Position numbers and translations under genes: made by a program
Shown here: positions 1 through 12,692 of the stretch, piece after piece
How the letters are laid out: each line of letters starts with the position of its first letter
Numbering within the stretch: position 1 is the first letter of the stretch
The notes under the pieces: model-generated
What the model was told of the DNA's origin: nothing
Seen by the model: the letters and a program-made list of their open reading frames with translations, nothing else
The model's database searches: none
Origin: Nautilus pompilius
Taxonomy: Eukaryota; Mollusca; Cephalopoda; Nautilida; Nautilidae
Assembly (NCBI GenBank): GCA_018389105.1
Contig: JACATO010000309.1
Location: forward strand, 1,488,001 to 1,552,000
Length of the DNA: 64,000 bases
Direction of reading: 5' to 3'

Positions 1-68
1 GTTCACACTAAAATCCTCTGGCAATGATAACAAGAAAAACAAGGCAACAGATGTACAGTAGCTCTTAC
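1..68 (-). other. RECK: RECK intron 3' of the CK4 exon (partial)
   Basis: Begins with the GTAAGA donor of exon 69-199 on the minus strand and runs off the window. Nothing else is seen in it. Confidence 0.85.
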
Positions 69-199
69 CATGGGTGACGGTGGACCACATCCTTTGATAA
101 CCTCATCAATTTTGTCTTCTTCCGATTTTAAAAACACCAAGGTGTTGCGACACGTCTCTTGGCATTCTGGTGTCTCTGCTCGATCACAGCATGGAAGAC
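69..199 (-). CDS. RECK: RECK exon: most of cysteine-knot repeat 4
   Basis: Internal 131-bp coding exon. On the minus strand it follows a pyrimidine-rich acceptor ending CCCTCAG (CAG at 202-200) and ends in ATG before a GTAAGA donor (68-63). The two leading bases complete a serine codon with the last base of exon 12299-12490. The join reads T-D-S-L-P-C-C-D-R-A-E, nearly identical to my recollection of vertebrate RECK at the start of CK4. Then come the CK-type cysteines (CC, ECQETC) and GC near the end; the remaining CK4 cysteine must be in the next exon, off the window. It leaves in phase 0. RECK is a GPI-anchored surface glycoprotein. In vertebrates it restrains matrix metalloproteinases and, with GPR124, presents Wnt7; CK4 is reported to matter for Wnt7. 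That function is family knowledge, not shown here. Confidence 0.93.
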
Positions 200-582
200 C
201 TGAGGGAACAATCCAGGAAAATAAAATCTTTAAAAAATGTGGTAAAAAAAAACAAACAAATTTTTAAAAGTGTTGATTTTTAGTTTCGCCTGCCTGCTAA
301 AACTGTACTCCAATAAAATGACATAACAGAAAGCATTTGTCATGAAGAAAAATAATGTCCAAATCATCTCTAGGTATGCAAAATTATGCATATAGACACG
401 AATAATTAGTTCCAGATCTTATACACCTGGATAAGATCATTTCCACCTCTCTCCTCCAGTATTAACAGCGCTTGGTTTTTGCCTACTACATAAACCTTAT
501 CCTTCTGTTAACACCGATCATCTGTAGTTTTTTTAAGGTTTCTTTTGCATACAGGTTGCCAGATTTCCCAGCACCTTAGGTA

Positions 583-2694
583 CAGTAAAACACGAGTCGA
601 TATTGATGTTTGGAGTCTGCTCATTATCTGTCAAAACACACAGTTGATCTGTGGATAATTATAGATGCACCACAAACAGGTGTCACCAAAACGGGGGCAA
701 AAAGATGGCAAATTTGCACAGGACCAGTTACAATAACTGTAACAGCAGCGCTGATATTAATAACACCAATGAAGCATTCAAATGATATCCAGCTCAAAAA
801 TTTCCATACATATTTTTAATAGGAATAATTTTTATAAGCACGTGGAACAAAACCAGGAAGAAACAGTAAAAAAAAGTTGGAAAGTCTGCGAAAAGCAGGC
901 ATTGTGTGGAATAAGCTGATTGGTGGAAACCACCTACGCAAAGCACAATATCTATAGGCGACAGCATGACATGCCTTTCATTCCTTTAATTAAGCACATT
1001 CTGCACAGAGTTCATTATGCCTTCAAAACGCAAAAGTTTACATTAGAATTCAAGCTAAAGGTTATTCAGGCGGTTCATAATGGTGAAAAGAAAGCTGATG
1101 TTGCACGGAAATTCAACATTGACCACACAATGGTTACCCGATGGTTGCAAAATGAAAAGGAGTTAAACAAACTCAGGTTGCAAAATGGAAATCTTTCTCG
1201 AAACAGAAAGTGGGAAGGAGTGTTGCCAAATCTGGAGCAGCAGCTGTACAAATGGTTTGTTGTCATTAGGGAGAAAAGGGCAGAGCTTTCTGAACCTCTT
1301 TTAATAGAGAAAGCTAAGTCTTTAGCTCAATAACTCTATGGTGGTACCGAAGATCGTCTTCCAAACACCTTTACTTCCGCCTGGCTACAAAAGTTCCAAG
1401 AGAGATTCAATATTGTCTACAAACGAGAACATGGAGAAAAGGCGGATGCTGACTTATCTGGGGCCAATGAATGTAAGAAGACTGCTTTGCCAAAGCTTCT
1501 GCAACATTATCCAGAGGCGGCAATTTTCAACGCTGACGAGGCAGGACTGTATTTTAGGGCCACTCCTGATGGTACACTGGCCAGAAAGGATGAAGTAGTC
1601 AGTGGAGGAAAAAAGGAAAGAAAGACTGATTGTTTTGGTGGTGTCAAACATGACTGGTACTGAAAAACTATATCTGCTAGTGATTGGCAAGAGCTGAAAT
1701 CCAAGGTGTTTTAAGAACAAGAAAAACAATCTTCCAGTGCAATATGAATTGAATTCTGCAGCCTGGATGACTTGAGCTTTATTCACAGAATGGCTAATAA
1801 AGTTGGACGAGAAAATGCGATGCCAAAAAAAGGAAAATTCTGCTGCTCCTAGATCAGTGCCCTGCACATCCTAAGGAAGTCACAACAACAAATGTAGAGG
1901 TGGTCTACTTGCCAACGAATACAATGTCACTTATACAGCCAATGGATGCTGGGATTATTCGCTTCCTTAAAGCACACTATCGCAAACAATTAATGAAAGA
2001 GTTGGTTGCATGCTTGGATAGTGGCCAGGACGAATTTCTTGTGAGTGCTGCTAAATCTGTAACTGTTTTGGATGCCATTTTCATGCTAAAAACTGCATTG
2101 GATAATGTGACCTCAACGACCATCCAAAAATGCTTCAGAAAATGTTTGTCAATGAATCAGGGAGAAACACTTCAATGCAACAAAGATTTTGAATTAGAAG
2201 TTTTAAACAGCAAAGAAAGCTCAAAATTGGATGAAGAGTTTATTGAATGCAATGGTCAACTTAAATGCTTTGAAGAACTGAATGAAACAAGAAGTGATGA
2301 GACTGAAGTGCCAGAAGGTGTTGAATTTGATGAGACATTGACTACTCCACTGCAAGCACTTGCTATGCTTGATGACGTGAAGAGAGTTCTTGAAAAACAT
2401 AGTATACCAACTCAAGAGTTAAAGAACACCCAACATGCAATTCGAAGTTACATAATACCAAACAAGTGCACGTGACAATCTTCAATTTTAGGTTATTTTT
2501 CTAAATAAATACTGTGTCAACTGTTTTAATTTTATGTATTTTCATGAAGAAATAAAATTTTATGTTTTTTATTACACATTCCTCTAATATTATCGAAATG
2601 AATATGTACAAGAAATCCTTTTTAAAAATGGACTTATTGATATAAGCACAATTTGTGCTGGTCCAGAGAAGGTGCTTATATCGGTCATCGACTG
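583..2694 (+). mobile_element. pogo/Tigger-type DNA transposon, inactive
   Basis: About 2.1 kb flanked by TA on both sides (581-582 and 2695-2696), as expected for the Tc1/mariner-pogo superfamily. The right end, read inward on the minus strand, starts CAGTCGATGACCGATATAAG. The left end starts CAGT and has AGTCGAT only after an extra ~8 bases, so the left terminal repeat is damaged. Just inside the right end, GATATAAGCAC (2639-2649) faces GTGCTTATATC (2672-2682), a subterminal inverted pair. It encodes the broken transposase at 1017-2475. Confidence 0.82.
1017..2475 (+). pseudogene. Tigger-type transposase with CENP-B-like HTH and DDE_1 domain, broken
   Basis: The probable original start is ATG at 1017 (MPSKRKS), followed at once by a frameshift into FTLEFKLKVIQAV. 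A CENP-B-like helix-turn-helix follows (ADVARKFNIDHTMVTRWLQN). A TAA at 1331-1333 interrupts the frame, which otherwise continues without shift through the DDE_1 core. Catalytic positions are visible: NADEAGLYF (about 1534), LLLDQCPAHP (about 1842-1871) and LIQPMDAGI (about 1930-1956). The last two aspartates are separated by 30 residues (DD30D), as in Tigger. A TGA after HDWY (about 1661) and further shifts near 1660-1840 break the middle. The C-terminal part is open to 2475. It cannot make an active enzyme as read. Confidence 0.85.
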
Positions 2695-4582
2695 TATTTT
2701 GCAGAAAAGATTTCTTAAACTAATGATCTATCTAGTCCACACCTTACACTATTCTCAAATTAAAAAAAAAATTAAACAAAATTTTTAAATCAGAAATTTA
2801 AGCAAGCAAAGAAAATTCCAGCAATAACAAAAATTAATTTCAGTAATAAAATTTACTTAAAATTTTTAACTAAAAAGTAATCAGTTTTAGCTATTTTGAT
2901 TTGCAGTCATTACGACATATCTGAAGCAGGGGCTTAGGGGCTTTTGGAAATTTACTGCCGTTCAACTTTTAATTGATCAGATAATTACAATAAGCAATGT
3001 AAGCAATGCCAAATATGTTAAAGAAGAAAGATGTTCTTTAAAAGATTTTGTTTAAAAATAAAAATAGTCTTTTTTTATCTTAATTGTTCCTTTTATCTCT
3101 TCTTTGTACTTCTAATCTGCTTAATTATTGCTCGTTATATACTGTGCAGAAGCCATTAATTGGCATAAAAGAAGATAAGTTTCCAGAATGTTACTTAATG
3201 TACTGAATGTCATTTAGCACTTACTATTACATCATGCAGCAATTATAATTCTTGGTTCGGTAGCAATGAAGAATACCCATTCTGTTGAACATGAAACCCA
3301 ATAAAGTAGATGCTTCCTACTACTAAACTGTTACTATTATCAATACCGTGACATTAAAATAGTTTTTTTAAAGGGCCCCTGAACTTTTGAATTTCAATGC
3401 CACATCTTGTGATCCTCAAATCTGAGCATCTATTGAATATACTGCTTTATCTTAGTAGTAAAACTTTTGTGAAATACTATCAACAGGTCAGATCAAATAA
3501 GGACATTTGTATCACCTTTCTCTGCCCACGTAAAGTTTTGAAAAATCAAACAGCTTTAGTAATAGTGTACAACAATAAAGAAGTTAATACTGAGAACTAT
3601 TTTCCAAGGTAGAGATTACAATCAAAAACAAATCTTGGCTAATTTTTAAAGTAAACACTTGTTTAACTGCTAACAGTGGATATGTCCTTCTGGCATTCTC
3701 AAAAAAAATATATTCTGTTCTTGATTACAGCAACATGTTGTGAGAAACTGAAGGTTTCATTGACACAAGAGTAAACATTGGCACTTCATTTTCAGTAAAT
3801 TATGACTCTCCACAGACATTACTTCCTGCTTTCACACAAACAAACAAACCAAGATGCCAGGCTGCACACTAATGCGCCACTGACTGGGAGGTCCATTGCT
3901 GATTTATCTAGCCACGCCCCAAACAGTTTTTCTAGCTTTATTTTTGTTGGACTACAATAAATTTCCGATTGCTGAAGGCTCTGTCTAGTGTCTGGAAACA
4001 GAACTAGGAAATTGGATGCTAAAATAACATGCAATGCTCTTCCCTTCCCTTCCTACTGAAAGCTGAGGACCCGATAACAAAGTTAATTTAAGCAGAAAAA
4101 AATTTGTTTACTTGAAGTCTGAATGAGGAATTTCCCTAAAAGAAACCTATCCAACCTTGTTAAAACCTATACATAAATGTTTCAAGATCTCTTATCAAAA
4201 TGTTACAGTTTGTAGGTGGGGTTTTCTCTCAGATTTAACCCTATGTATACCACCTTGGATATAACTCTTTGTATCACTTAAACCCAATGTGTTTTCCATC
4301 ATTAATATGTCGACTAAATAAATATACAGCCAGTTCAGCTGACCAGCGAGGGCAGTCCAGGTGGCACAAGGAAGAACACAGTATACAGCAGCCTAACATA
4401 TTTTCAACTAGTTGAATTTTAGTGGCATATAAACCATTTCTGTTGGTTTATCACAGAAATAAATGCAATTTTTATGAGTAACTAAACAGGTGAAGTGACC
4501 TTGTTAATGTTAATTTAAATGCTGTTGAGTTAAAGATTCCATGAATATCTGCCATGCAGGAGGATGTAGAGAATTTGACAAA

Positions 4583-4830
4583 CATAGATCACAAACAGAA
4601 AATATGAGGCCATACATTATAATTGCACAGATCATCAATGGGCTTTATACTGACCTGCAGATCATCAACAGGAAATAATGAGAACAGCATAGACCAAGAG
4701 CATCAATAAAAAAATAATGAGCCAAAAAGTATGGACCTAAATCATAAACGAAAAAATAAAGGGCCATATACACAGATAACTGATACAAAAATAATTGGGT
4801 ATATACTACATTGTCAATAGAAATAGAAAA
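4583..4830. repeat. degenerate tandem array, ~40-bp unit
   Basis: Several imperfect copies of a unit beginning like AGATCATCAA, then an AAAATAATGAG-like core and an ATAGACC/TATGGACC-like tail, recur at roughly 35-45-bp spacing (AGATCATCAA at 4630 and 4661; related forms near 4700, 4740 and 4775). The copies are eroded, so the limits are approximate. Confidence 0.55.
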
Positions 4831-6341
4831 TAAAGATGATTTATAGCAGATCTACAGAAAACCATAAAACAAGAGATCAGCAACAACAACTGCAGTTGTG
4901 AACTCAATAAACAAATTAATTAGGCATTTGAATAGCAAAATAATTCATTTAATTTGCTCTGTTCATCATCTAACTCATTTTGTTACTCTTAATAAAGCCA
5001 GTGTTATCCCTTAGTGAAAGCTGGACTGCAGCTTTCTTTGTAATCATGTGATTTGAACTTCATTAACCTTATTTTTAATAACTTAGTAGCTACTTGCTTG
5101 AAAATAACAAAACTGAGACAAGAATACAAAACTATTTCACAATGCCAATCTCAGTATACTGGACCAAATATGCAAGCTTGCATGCACACAGATAATTAAG
5201 AACATGTATCGATATGCTAGATGATATAAGCAATGTTACAATCTTTGTCTTGACTATAAAGAATCTGGCTTCCACAAGAATTGAACAATAAGAGGGAGAG
5301 ATCAGAGATTTAGCCTTAAATTGCCAAAATCATAGTCAAGTGATAATGCAAACAAAGCCTTTATGACAGGCCAGGTCTGTGCTCAGTGGTCCATATAATT
5401 ACTTTTGTTAATGGTAAGCCATACTTCAAAGATGGCCCATTGTTCTTATTGTCAGCAATGACTGGCTTTCTAAGCACTTATTGACTGCTATTTTAAATTT
5501 TATTAAAGCTGTTATCTTCAATTTACTTAAGTGCCAACATTTAATATCCTTGTAATGGGCCACAGTTCCCTGTGGCTGACAGGTGAATTGGGTAGAAGGT
5601 TTGACCTTTTCCTTTTACCACTATCATCCTTTTAGCACCTGCTTGGTAGAAACAGAAAAAAAAGTGTTTGTCCTTAGAACTAAGGGTTTTGCAGACAGGT
5701 AGACAAAGTGCAAGGCTGCTTTCTCTTTTATTCATTAGACAGGTATGTTAACCAGCAAGATAATATAAGTGACAGGCACCAAGAGACTAGCATGGTGAAA
5801 TGTCAGCATACTGAATTTTCCTCCTCCTCCTGTCAACCTGAATAAAAAAAGTTCTTTCTTCTTCTTCTTTAGCACAAAGACTTAAGAAAGTGGGGGGGGC
5901 TGTTGAATTCTTTGCTAAATTAACTACAGATCAGTCAATTGGATTTATCTTTTAGATGTGTGTCCACAAAGACACCTGCTGGTTTAAAAAAAGGCCTGCA
6001 TAGTTTGAAAACAAACATCAAAGAATATATGGAAATTTAAACATTAATCTAAATGTTTCTTTGTGTTATAATAAAAATGTTAGAATAACTTCTGGTAAGT
6101 TTCGAGCCTTAATATACATAGTCCCTTTTAACATAGTTTAAACTCCTTGGTGACTTCAAATCCAGAGGGAAATACAATGCAGTCAGTCTTTTTTCCCTCA
6201 AAGTCTAGGATCATAAAAGAAAGAATTTTCCATGTCAAGATTTGCAACATCTTTAAGACATTATAACATGTAAATATTTAAAGTCTATAAATGGTTAATT
6301 TCCAACAAACAGGTAAGACAAAAATATGGAATAACTGACTT

Positions 6342-6434
6342 ATGAAAAGGAAATCTGCCATTGTCCAGCTAATATCAGCCACCTTTAGGCTAAGAAAAGG
6401 AAATCTGTTGTTGTCTATTTAATATCAGCCACCC
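6342..6434. repeat. diverged tandem duplication of ~50 bp
   Basis: Two adjacent copies share GAAAAGGAAATCTG then ...TAATATCAGCCACC (starts about 6344 and 6394), with substitutions between. No coding content. Confidence 0.7.
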
Positions 6435-8916
6435 TTTTTTCTGGTACAGCTATAACCATGGACTATTTCCTGGCTTAAGTTCTTAAATGGCCAGCAGTCC
6501 TTTCTCAAATAAAGATTTGTGTAACTATGTTAAGCCTGGCTCCTAAGTCAGCCTGATTTGTCAGTATGCTTGACTATCACAGGAAAGCTCTCAGTTGATT
6601 AATGTTGGCTATAAATGGCATACCAGAAATAAGAGAAGGCTGTTTTAAATCATTGTTACATACATACTGCTGGCACAAAAACCAGAAGGGCAGAATTTCA
6701 AACAGCAAAATCTCCATGGATTATATTTAATCTTGAGAATAAATCATACAATAAGTGAAAATACTAAAGCTGATGTATTAAGAAAAACAAAGTTTCGATT
6801 CTTCAAGAGATTTATTATATTTGTCTGGAAAAATCTCTCAACTTTTGACCATGAGAGGAGTTCAAGACAATTAACTACCATAAATTGGTCCAACTGATAT
6901 ATAATGGGTTTTTTTTGTTTTTGTTTGCAAAAACCAGAAAAAAAAACAAAACAATCACTTTCTTAAAGAATGCTATAACATAAGTCTGAAACAAGTTTCA
7001 ATCTGCTGATAATTAGAAAAATCGTTCCCCGAATGTAATACAACAAAACACTGCACTAAACATTTGTATAATGTTCATTCTCTGTCCATTTCTAATTTAA
7101 TATATTTGTGCAAGTGCAGGTATAGCTGAGTTCAAGTTATACATAATCAATCCTAGTGTGTTCTTTTGCAAGATATAAACATTAGCTAAACTCAGCAAAA
7201 AGATAATTATAGATTAGTCAAGATTCCAGCACAATTAGGTGTCAGAAAATATTTTTTAAATAACAGAATTGTTAATGAGTGGAATGACTGACTGGCAAGT
7301 ATAATTAATAGTATTAATATTAGTCAATTTAAGAATCGTGGTGAGAATTGTTTCACTTTGTTGGGAGCTCTTGCAAAAGCCATGATGACTTCTTCCTATC
7401 TCCTGATAACCACTAGAGTAAACTTATTCTGAGCTCACCAACCATCACAGCAATGCATTGTCTCTAAAATTAAATCATAGAAATTTGTTCCTTATTTTGA
7501 GTTCCAACTTACTGCTCGTTAAGTGGTTCCAGAGTTCCTAAAGATTGCAGTTATTATTATTGTAGGAAACCTCAAACTGCTTGAATCTAGCTCAGCAAAA
7601 GGTACCCATTAGATATTGCCATACCTGTCTGAGTTGCAATGTACTACAAATAAAACAAAGTCCTATTTTCCATAAAATTCTTTTCCTGAATTAATATTCT
7701 TCAAAACAATTAGTTGAATTTAAATAAAAAGATGGCATATGTTTAGTTAAAAACAATTTCTTGAGAGGCCAGGGAGTAAAAGTTGAGAAGACAACAAACA
7801 AACTACTCTCTTAATGGGAGACATTTTAGTCAAGTAAAAGAAAATTTCCATAGCAGAGTCTGAAGTTGAAGCAGAAACAAAGGTGAGCTGCCATAAAACC
7901 ACAGCTGAGGACTTCTAGAACAAAGCTGGAAACTAAATATAACACACACACAAAACATTTCTATTGTTGTTGTTCCACAAATGTTTAATATTTGATTAAG
8001 GAGACATTGCTGTCACCATAAAACATCCCCTCCACACAAAAAAGCCAAGCTGGCTTTTCAAGGAATGCTGTTGACAACAAACCTATACAAAGCCAATGCA
8101 GGCTTTTATTATTTTGTTTTTTTTTCCTGTTTGTTTTCCAATCTTTTTTTCTTCTCTTTTTGATAAATGCACAGGTGTTTTCAAATTTTGTATTTATAAA
8201 ACATCTAAGAAAACACACATTGTTAGCTAAACAAAACATTTAACAGTTTAACTACTAACATGTTATTTGTAAATGGAAAGGAATTTTCAATTTTTCTTCT
8301 TCTTTTCTATAAACATAAAAAAATAGAGACAAAAATTACATTAATAGTTTCTACAGAATCCAAGCATCCTATTTACTGTTAGCCTTTTTTAAAAATCTAT
8401 TTATTTTATCTTTTAACAGCTTTGTCCTTGTATTTACCCACAAGTCAATATAGTGAGAAGTCTCAACTTTCCTTTTGGTAACAGGGAGCCTAAATCAATT
8501 GACTTGTCCATGGTTGGTGTCCTAAGTATCAGTAGCAAGTTTTCCAAATTGTCTGACATCTCTTCTACTGGCTATCACCAAAACAAAGATGGTACCAAAT
8601 TACTTTTTCATACATGTATATTTTTAAACTGATAAAATCATTTATAAACCAGTAGTATTTAATCCACTGTACCAATGGTTGTTTTTTATCTACCCATTTG
8701 TAAACAAAGATCAAAAGGTCCAAAAGTGCTACTGAAATATTTAATTCAGCAATTTTCAAACAGCACCATCATTTGCACAAAACCCAAGATGATCAGAGTT
8801 ACCCCCCCCTAATTGAGAATAACAAAATTAGAGTAAACAATTTTGCTGAAAACACAGTTGTTTACATATCACATATTCTATTAACTTTTTTCTAACTAAA
8901 ATGTGGCTGATGCATT

Positions 8917-8917
<1 letters not shown>

Positions 8918-8950
<33 letters not shown>
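8918..8950. repeat. (TTA)n microsatellite
   Basis: Perfect ATT/TTA trinucleotide run of about eleven units. Similar runs occur at 39190-39229 and 40328-40355. Confidence 0.95.
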
Positions 8951-8951
<1 letters not shown>

Positions 8952-11900
8952 GTGGATAGTGTTGGTGCAAATTACCTTGTCGAGTCTGGAGCACCTCTGC
9001 AATTCATTAATGCATACATATTTAGCTATTACAATGATACTACACATTTTCCTTTTAGTTAAATATTACTTAAATAAGACAAAACAATTGCATAATTCTA
9101 ATTCATTAAAATTAAGTAGCAGGTGTGAAAAAAATTACTATAAGTTATTTGCTAATCTGACTTACTGTGTCGGTTCTAATCTCCCCCTAGTATTTACTGG
9201 AACCATAAAAATTTGAAAGCGGAGATGAGTGAATATTAGAGCCCAAAAAGTAAAAATCTGCTAAAAATTAAAAATAAAACCCAAACCTTCCTATGATTGG
9301 CAACTGTGCATTGCTATGTAAAAACCAAATTATATGAGATTATCTATCTCCCAATGACAGTACAAGCCAAACAATACTGAAACATACATGGCACTAAGCA
9401 GGGATCTACATGCAATGAAAGAATTTAAAAAATTAAAACATTGTTAAAGTAATCTTACTTCCAGTTGCTTTCAGTGATATATAAGAAGAAAAATAGTGAA
9501 AACACATGATTTAAAAAGCAAACTGTCCTGAAAACTTTCTATCTCTCTGGGAAGAAAAAGAAAAAAAATTAGTAAATAGAATGAAAAATAATGAACACAA
9601 ATCAACTATACTTGGTATTACAGTTTTATCACTGGATCTAACTTCACTAAATCACTTTTTGATATCAATGAAGACTACATCATGGCACTATTGTTTTAGC
9701 TAACTCTTCATCTTTGACAACATGCTTAGCCATTTCTTGCACTGCACCTGACCTCTCAATTTTGTAAATTAATCCTGGACACAATATATGATGTTTGCTA
9801 AGAGTATTTCAAATGAATGGGTGAATGCAGGGAAAAAATTGGTGTTATAGTAGAAAGACATGGTAAAAGCACAGCAGACATCGATCTAGCATAATCACTA
9901 CGTGTGTATTATTTAAATATGCAACATCAATCAGTATGTGATAACCACATACCAAAACAATGAACACAAAGTACATAGGTAGGAAATGTTAACAAACAAT
10001 AAGCAAATATCATAAGTAATTTATGATTATTGCTGGTGAAAATACTTAAGTGAAAAGGACTTTGAAGAAAGCCACAACTGATTTGAACCAAAAAAATTTA
10101 CTTTCATTTAACATCAGTAAATGCAGTGATTATGGTTTATCATGTCAAGAAAGTAATTTTTTGATAATATTCTTGTGTTAAAAATTTTTTAAACAGGATG
10201 GGTTTTTATTGAGAATATTTGTGAATGCAGACAAAAGGGTCTTTTTTAATAGCTTTCTTGGGCATTATTAGACCATGGGAGGGGCAACGAACCAATACAG
10301 AATCTCAACCAGTTTTTTAAAAATAAAGTCTAAATCAGACTTAATAAAAGAAGAACGATGTGGAAAAGGGGGGGAATTTTTTGTCCTCGATTTTTTCTGA
10401 ATGGCTTACCAACATCAATACAAACTCAATCAGTAGGTATTTGTCTTTATAACCATCTATATGAAAACAGAAACACAGAACTAATAAAAAGCACCTAAGA
10501 TTCCCAAAAGAAGCTAGAAATGGTACCCTACCCACATGCACAGATAAAACTCTCACAACAAAAGCCAGTGCAGGGAGTACACACAAAATAATAAACCCAT
10601 CAGTTTAGAAAACTGCCAATGAGCCTCTGCCAATGGCTCATTTCCTAAATCTAGAAACCCTGACAGCAAGAAAATTTACTTTTCAATATTAAATCCTATT
10701 CCAAAAGCAAATGAAGGATACACAACTGCTAATAGAGTTACTGTGAAACTAGATATAGGTTATCAGATGAAGAAAAATAGAAATAAAAAAAAACAAATTG
10801 TTTAAGATTTTGTAGGCGTCAGGCAATTTCACAGAGAAAAACTCAATTGGCCTTACACAGGCTAAATGAGGTCTGAACCTCAAAAAACAAATGGTGATAA
10901 ATCAAGCAAGAGGAAAACTGATATGGTGTCTGGGTCTCTCCACAAATTTCTATTTATTTTGGGAGGTTGGGCCATTGATGACATCTGCTTGCAGAATCCA
11001 ATGATGACCACCACCACCAGGAGGAGATATGCTGATTTTGATTGCTTGTTAGGAAATGAGTACAAAAAGTATAAGGATCAGATTTTTTTAAAACTCTGTG
11101 TATGCGTGTGCACACATGCAGCAATTTGTTGAGACTCATTAACGTGTCCTACAGCAACATTTTCTTGTACCACTTACCCCTCCAACTAAATATAATTTAG
11201 TAATTTAACATATACAGAGTTTAGTTCTGAATACTACACTTAAAATAATCATTACCCCATGATATCCTTCAGTAGAATCTGTGGCTTATCGTGACACATT
11301 CTCAGATTACAGGAACATGCAATCTTAAAATTTCTTGAGAACATTTGCTGATTAAAACAGCAGTCTCATTAAAGATTACTTCTATTAATGGTAATTAAAG
11401 AAAGTTATTTACTTCCAGATCAGACTAATAATGCACTACAAAAAAAAAAGAAAAACTTTCACTCTCATACTATTAGCCCTTTCCCAACTGAAATACTCAA
11501 TTCTTTTGTTTATGGTTTTAACATGAAATTATCTTCGATTAGAGATAGAGTTATACTACGATTTTCAACTCCAATTGTGGTGGAATAAAATGACGTATTA
11601 ACCAACATCTACAAACTGTCTAGCCAAAGTAAAATCAACAAGATATAACATAATTTTGGCTGTAATATGATATTAAAATGGCAGCCCAAAAACTCAATGA
11701 AGGATTATAAACAACAAAATTTTGAACTTGATTTTTTCCCCAAAGTTCCAGCATTAGTTAGCTAAATTGTCATCATCATCATTGATAGACTAAGCCATAG
11801 ACATTTGTTTCCTCTCATGTCAGCCATGGAATGCTGCATACATCCACACTTACTTCCAACTTAAACAGAGTTTATTTACCCCTGGAACTATGATTTTGTG

Positions 11901-12298
11901 AGAACTTGTAATTTTTATTTGTTGCAAATAAATTTCAATAAAGTAAAAATCTTGAAACTTTAAAATGTGGATGGGCAAAGCCATAGCTATCTGTATCCCT
12001 CATGTTAAGGAGACCACAAACTAATTTGTGCACTTCGTAATTATGTATAAAGCTGCATGGTGCTAGTCAGAGTTAACACCACACCTTTTCTACTTTAATT
12101 TTAAAAGAGCAGTTAAAAAACAGAAAATCCTCCCCTTGCCCACAAGGTGAGGGACTACAAAGTATCAACAGGAGTATATTTTAATTAAGGTAAAGACTTC
12201 TAGCTTTAAAATGATAAACTAACAGCATTAGCAAGACATGTAAGAGGGTCATAGTTATATGCCTACTACTAGATGGCCAATTGTGGTAATGTACTCAC

Positions 12299-12490
12299 TA
12301 TCAGTGATGGTTTTGGCAAGTCTTGCTAGTTGGTTTTCTATGCACTCAGCAACATTCTGGTTGCTACCTGGACAAAATTGATGCACCTTTTGTTGCAGCT
12401 GTTTGTTATTCATGCCATCCATAAGGTAAAAGTTTTGGCAGGCAGCATAACAAGTCTTCCAGCTTTCTGCAGGACAGCAGTGCTTTCCAG
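12299..12490 (-). CDS. RECK: RECK exon: complete cysteine-knot repeat 3
   Basis: 192-bp exon between acceptor TTTCTAACAG (ends at 12491) and donor GTGAGT (12298-12293). Its first two bases complete an alanine codon begun by the upstream exon, and it ends one base into a serine codon finished by exon 69-199. The product reads GKHCCPAESWKTCYAACQNF and continues to FCPG and AEC. This is the six-cysteine CK pattern CC-x-C-x3-C with two distal cysteines, all in one exon. It aligns in order with vertebrate CK3 (CC, NCREFC, YC, HC). A longer open frame runs through both splice sites, so the open-frame limits are not the exon limits. Confidence 0.93.
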
Positions 12491-12670
12491 CTGTTAGAAA
12501 GCAAGTAAAGAAATAAGGACATAAGGCCAAAGAGAACTGTAACAAAGAAAATCCACTTATATACAACATGAAGTATACACATGTAAGCATCTCCACTCAT
12601 ATTTCTTTAATGGTCCATAAAAATGACCACTGGCATTAAAAGTATTTCTAATGCACAAGGATAGCTACCT

Positions 12671-12692
12671 AAAAAAAAAAAAAAAAAAAAAA
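12671..12692. repeat. A22 homopolymer
   Basis: Twenty-two consecutive A on the plus strand, which is poly-T in the RECK transcript, about 180 bases upstream of the CK3 exon. No retroposed body was recognised beside it. Confidence 0.95.

Larger units (their letters stand above)
200..12298 (-). other. RECK: RECK intron between CK3 and CK4 exons (12.1 kb)
   Basis: Bounded by donor GTGAGT at 12298 and acceptor CAG at 200, minus strand. Contents recognised: pogo/Tigger remnant 583-2694, degenerate tandem array 4583-4830, a diverged ~50-bp duplication at 6342-6434, and a TTA microsatellite at 8918-8950. Elsewhere (about 2.7-4.5, 5-6.3, 6.5-8.9 and 9-12.2 kb) I see only AT-rich sequence with homopolymer runs and no supportable gene. 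Confidence 0.85.

Noticed and set aside
4583..4830. CRISPR-like array
   Set aside because: Units are imperfect, spacing is irregular and the host is a eukaryote; it is an ordinary eroded tandem repeat.
12255..12596. 113-codon minus-strand open frame taken as a separate small gene
   Set aside because: Its middle is the RECK CK3 exon; both ends run through clear splice sites into intron.
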